NCBI GenBank assembly: GCA_002686705.1
Contig: NYYH01000010.1
Location: forward strand, 9,494 to 31,762
Direction of reading: 5' to 3'
DNA length: 22,269 bases
DNA from: Bacteroidota bacterium
GTDB taxonomy: Bacteria > Bacteroidota > Bacteroidia > Bacteroidales > F082
Shown one piece after another: positions 21,088 to 22,269 of this stretch (positions are counted from its first letter, which is position 1; each line of letters opens with the position of its first letter). Made by a program: the position numbers and the translations under genes. The notes under the pieces are model-generated. The model saw only the letters and a list, made by a program, of their open reading frames with translations. It was not told where the DNA came from and searched no databases.

Positions 21088-22269
21088 ATGCTAAAACAAA
21101 CATTTAAACATCGATACAACAGTCCCAATAAGATTAAAGTAACCAATACTATAAGCCTTACCTTATTGACATTAATGTTGACAGGATTAATATCATTTAC
21201 GAATACGGCTTTTGTAAATGCCTCAAAAGAGAATACGCCCAACTATGAAACCGTAATAACGAATTTGGAGAATTTACTGGATTCTGACGCTAATTTAAAA
21301 ATCGACATTGAAAAAGTATTAAGATTACAAGACAACCGCTCGTACTATTGGAATAACAAAGACCTTGAATATTTTGTGAATTTTTTTAAAGAATGGCTTG
21401 TTTACAATCCTCCACCATGGGCAGGACCGAAATATATTCAGCCTTTTGATGAGCTGGCAAATTCTGAAGGCGGCGAAATCCTTTTTAATAATAATGTGTT
21501 CAGTTCATGGTTCATAGATTTCCTTGATGCCCGGGGCGAGTATTTGGACACTCCTCTATCTCTTGAAGCCAGGGGGCTAAAAAAAGGCATACTTGATGAC
21601 TGGAAAATGTTCCCGGCCGCTCAGTTAGATTTATTCAAACCGGCAAATAAAGCGGGACAATACAATACTTTTAATGATATATTTTTAAGAGTTCCTAAAA
21701 AACCATTCGAAATTGATGGGAAAAATGATCCCTCTATTTTAGTTTCTCCTGCAAGTGGCAAAATTCATCAAATTTATACCGAAGACAACAACTCCAATTT
21801 CAATATAAAGAAAGACGTTATAAATATTCGGCAGGCACTAAATAACAGTCCCATTGCAGATAAATTTATTGGTGGAAAAATTGTAGATATTCTATTATGG
21901 TTCACAGATTACCATTATTTTCACGCGCCCATTTCAGGCGAAATTATCGAGATTGGGGAATATTCAGGTTCTTACAACTATGACTTTCAAAATGTCGACT
22001 GGTACACAGCTCTTGCTAAGCATAAGCGTGTTTGCTATATTATCAAAACCAAAGAGTTTGGCATGGTCGCTATGATCCCGGTAGGTTTTTGGGGGGTGGG
22101 TTCTATCATCACCTACGATAATATTAAGAAAGGTTACCAAATAACAAAAGGCGAAAAAATTGGACGTTTTGGCTATGGTGGTTCTTCGATTCTCCTGATA
22201 TTTGAACCTGATAAAAAGTTAAAATTGATGCGTTTTTTAAGTAATAGAGGATTTACAAATTTGCAGGTA
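21088..22269 (+). CDS. Exported phosphatidylserine-decarboxylase-like (PsiD-like) proenzyme, runs off the right edge
   Basis: 394 codons are visible. Residues about 21-45 (TISLTLLTLMLTGLISFTNT, then AFVNAS) form a signal peptide or N-terminal anchor. Residues about 50-165 (NYETVITNLENLLDSDANLK ... PFDELANSEGGEILFNNNVF, SSWFIDFLD) resemble the N-terminal domain found on fungal PsiD-type members of the PSD family. The catalytic domain starts near ILVSPASGKI (217-226), has YHYFHAPISGEI (275-286) with H276/H279, and the self-cleavage site RFGYGGSSILLIFE (360-373). Cleavage between G365 and S366 would create the pyruvoyl group. Family members decarboxylate phosphatidylserine or, for PsiD-like enzymes, free aromatic amino acids. 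The export signal is unexpected for either role. A TAATTTTG box lies at 20972-20979, 18 bases outside the IS, but without a clear -33. Downstream context is not visible. Confidence 0.82.
   Translation, partial: MLKQTFKHRYNSPNKIKVTNTISLTLLTLMLTGLISFTNTAFVNASKENTPNYETVITNLENLLDSDANLKIDIEKVLRLQDNRSYYWNNKDLEYFVNFFKEWLVYNPPPWAGPKYIQPFDELANSEGGEILFNNNVFSSWFIDFLDARGEYLDTPLSLEARGLKKGILDDWKMFPAAQLDLFKPANKAGQYNTFNDIFLRVPKKPFEIDGKNDPSILVSPASGKIHQIYTEDNNSNFNIKKDVINIRQALNNSPIADKFIGGKIVDILLWFTDYHYFHAPISGEIIEIGEYSGSYNYDFQNVDWYTALAKHKRVCYIIKTKEFGMVAMIPVGFWGVGSIITYDNIKKGYQITKGEKIGRFGYGGSSILLIFEPDKKLKLMRFLSNRGFTNLQV

Noticed and set aside
1..22269. CRISPR array, rRNA, phage structural genes, integron integrase
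   Set aside because: No regularly spaced 20-40 base repeats, no rRNA-like segments and no additional recombinase with an integron-type insertion were seen.

Overview
The window looks like chromosomal DNA of an AT-rich member of the Bacteroidota. The evidence is a protein with a type IX secretion (T9SS) sorting tail, several promoters of the Bacteroidetes form (TTTG, about 20 bases, TAnnTTTG), a GxxExxY protein, a UbiA-Maf gene pair, a Bacteroidetes-style tyrosine recombinase and divergent baseplate genes of the type VI secretion system (subtype iii). I do not assign a genus.

Positions 1-9900 read as ordinary core and secreted-protein DNA. On the minus strand are the N-terminal part of an ADP-forming acyl-CoA synthetase (runs off the left edge), a GxxExxY protein preceded by a foldback repeat that also carries its promoter, a cation-chloride-cotransporter-like permease and a saccharopine-dehydrogenase-family enzyme, with a degenerate AT-rich repeat tract between the last two. 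On the plus strand follow a UbiA-family prenyltransferase, a Maf nucleotide pyrophosphatase, a large T9SS-exported surface protein and a small exported glycine-rich protein 4 bases behind it.

Positions 10100-13950 are accessory. A tRNA-Asp(GUC) with its own terminator is preceded by a decayed partial copy whose D-loop carries an 18-base palindrome. A tyrosine recombinase gene starts about 190 bases after the tRNA, the usual layout of an element integrated at a tRNA. Next comes a convergent small exported protein. The following segment (about 12.2-13.95 kb) looks like a short run of integron-type gene cassettes without an integron integrase. It holds two attC-like sites, each just after a stop codon, and inverted-repeat units whose starts are complementary to the left arm of the next attC-like site. 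The best preserved cassette carries a five-helix YIP1-like membrane protein. A 264-base inverted-repeat unit in the middle may instead be a MITE.

Positions 14140-19250 hold one transcription unit behind a good Bacteroidetes promoter: tssG-like, tssK-like, tssE-like and tssF genes (the T6SS baseplate wedge), then two small tandem-duplicated helical proteins and a strong hairpin. No sheath, tube, VgrG or ClpV gene is in the window. An IS1634-type insertion sequence (about 1.68 kb, 16-base perfect terminal repeats) follows. The window ends inside a gene with an unusually strong Shine-Dalgarno site; it encodes an exported phosphatidylserine-decarboxylase-like (PsiD-like) proenzyme with an intact GGSS self-cleavage motif.
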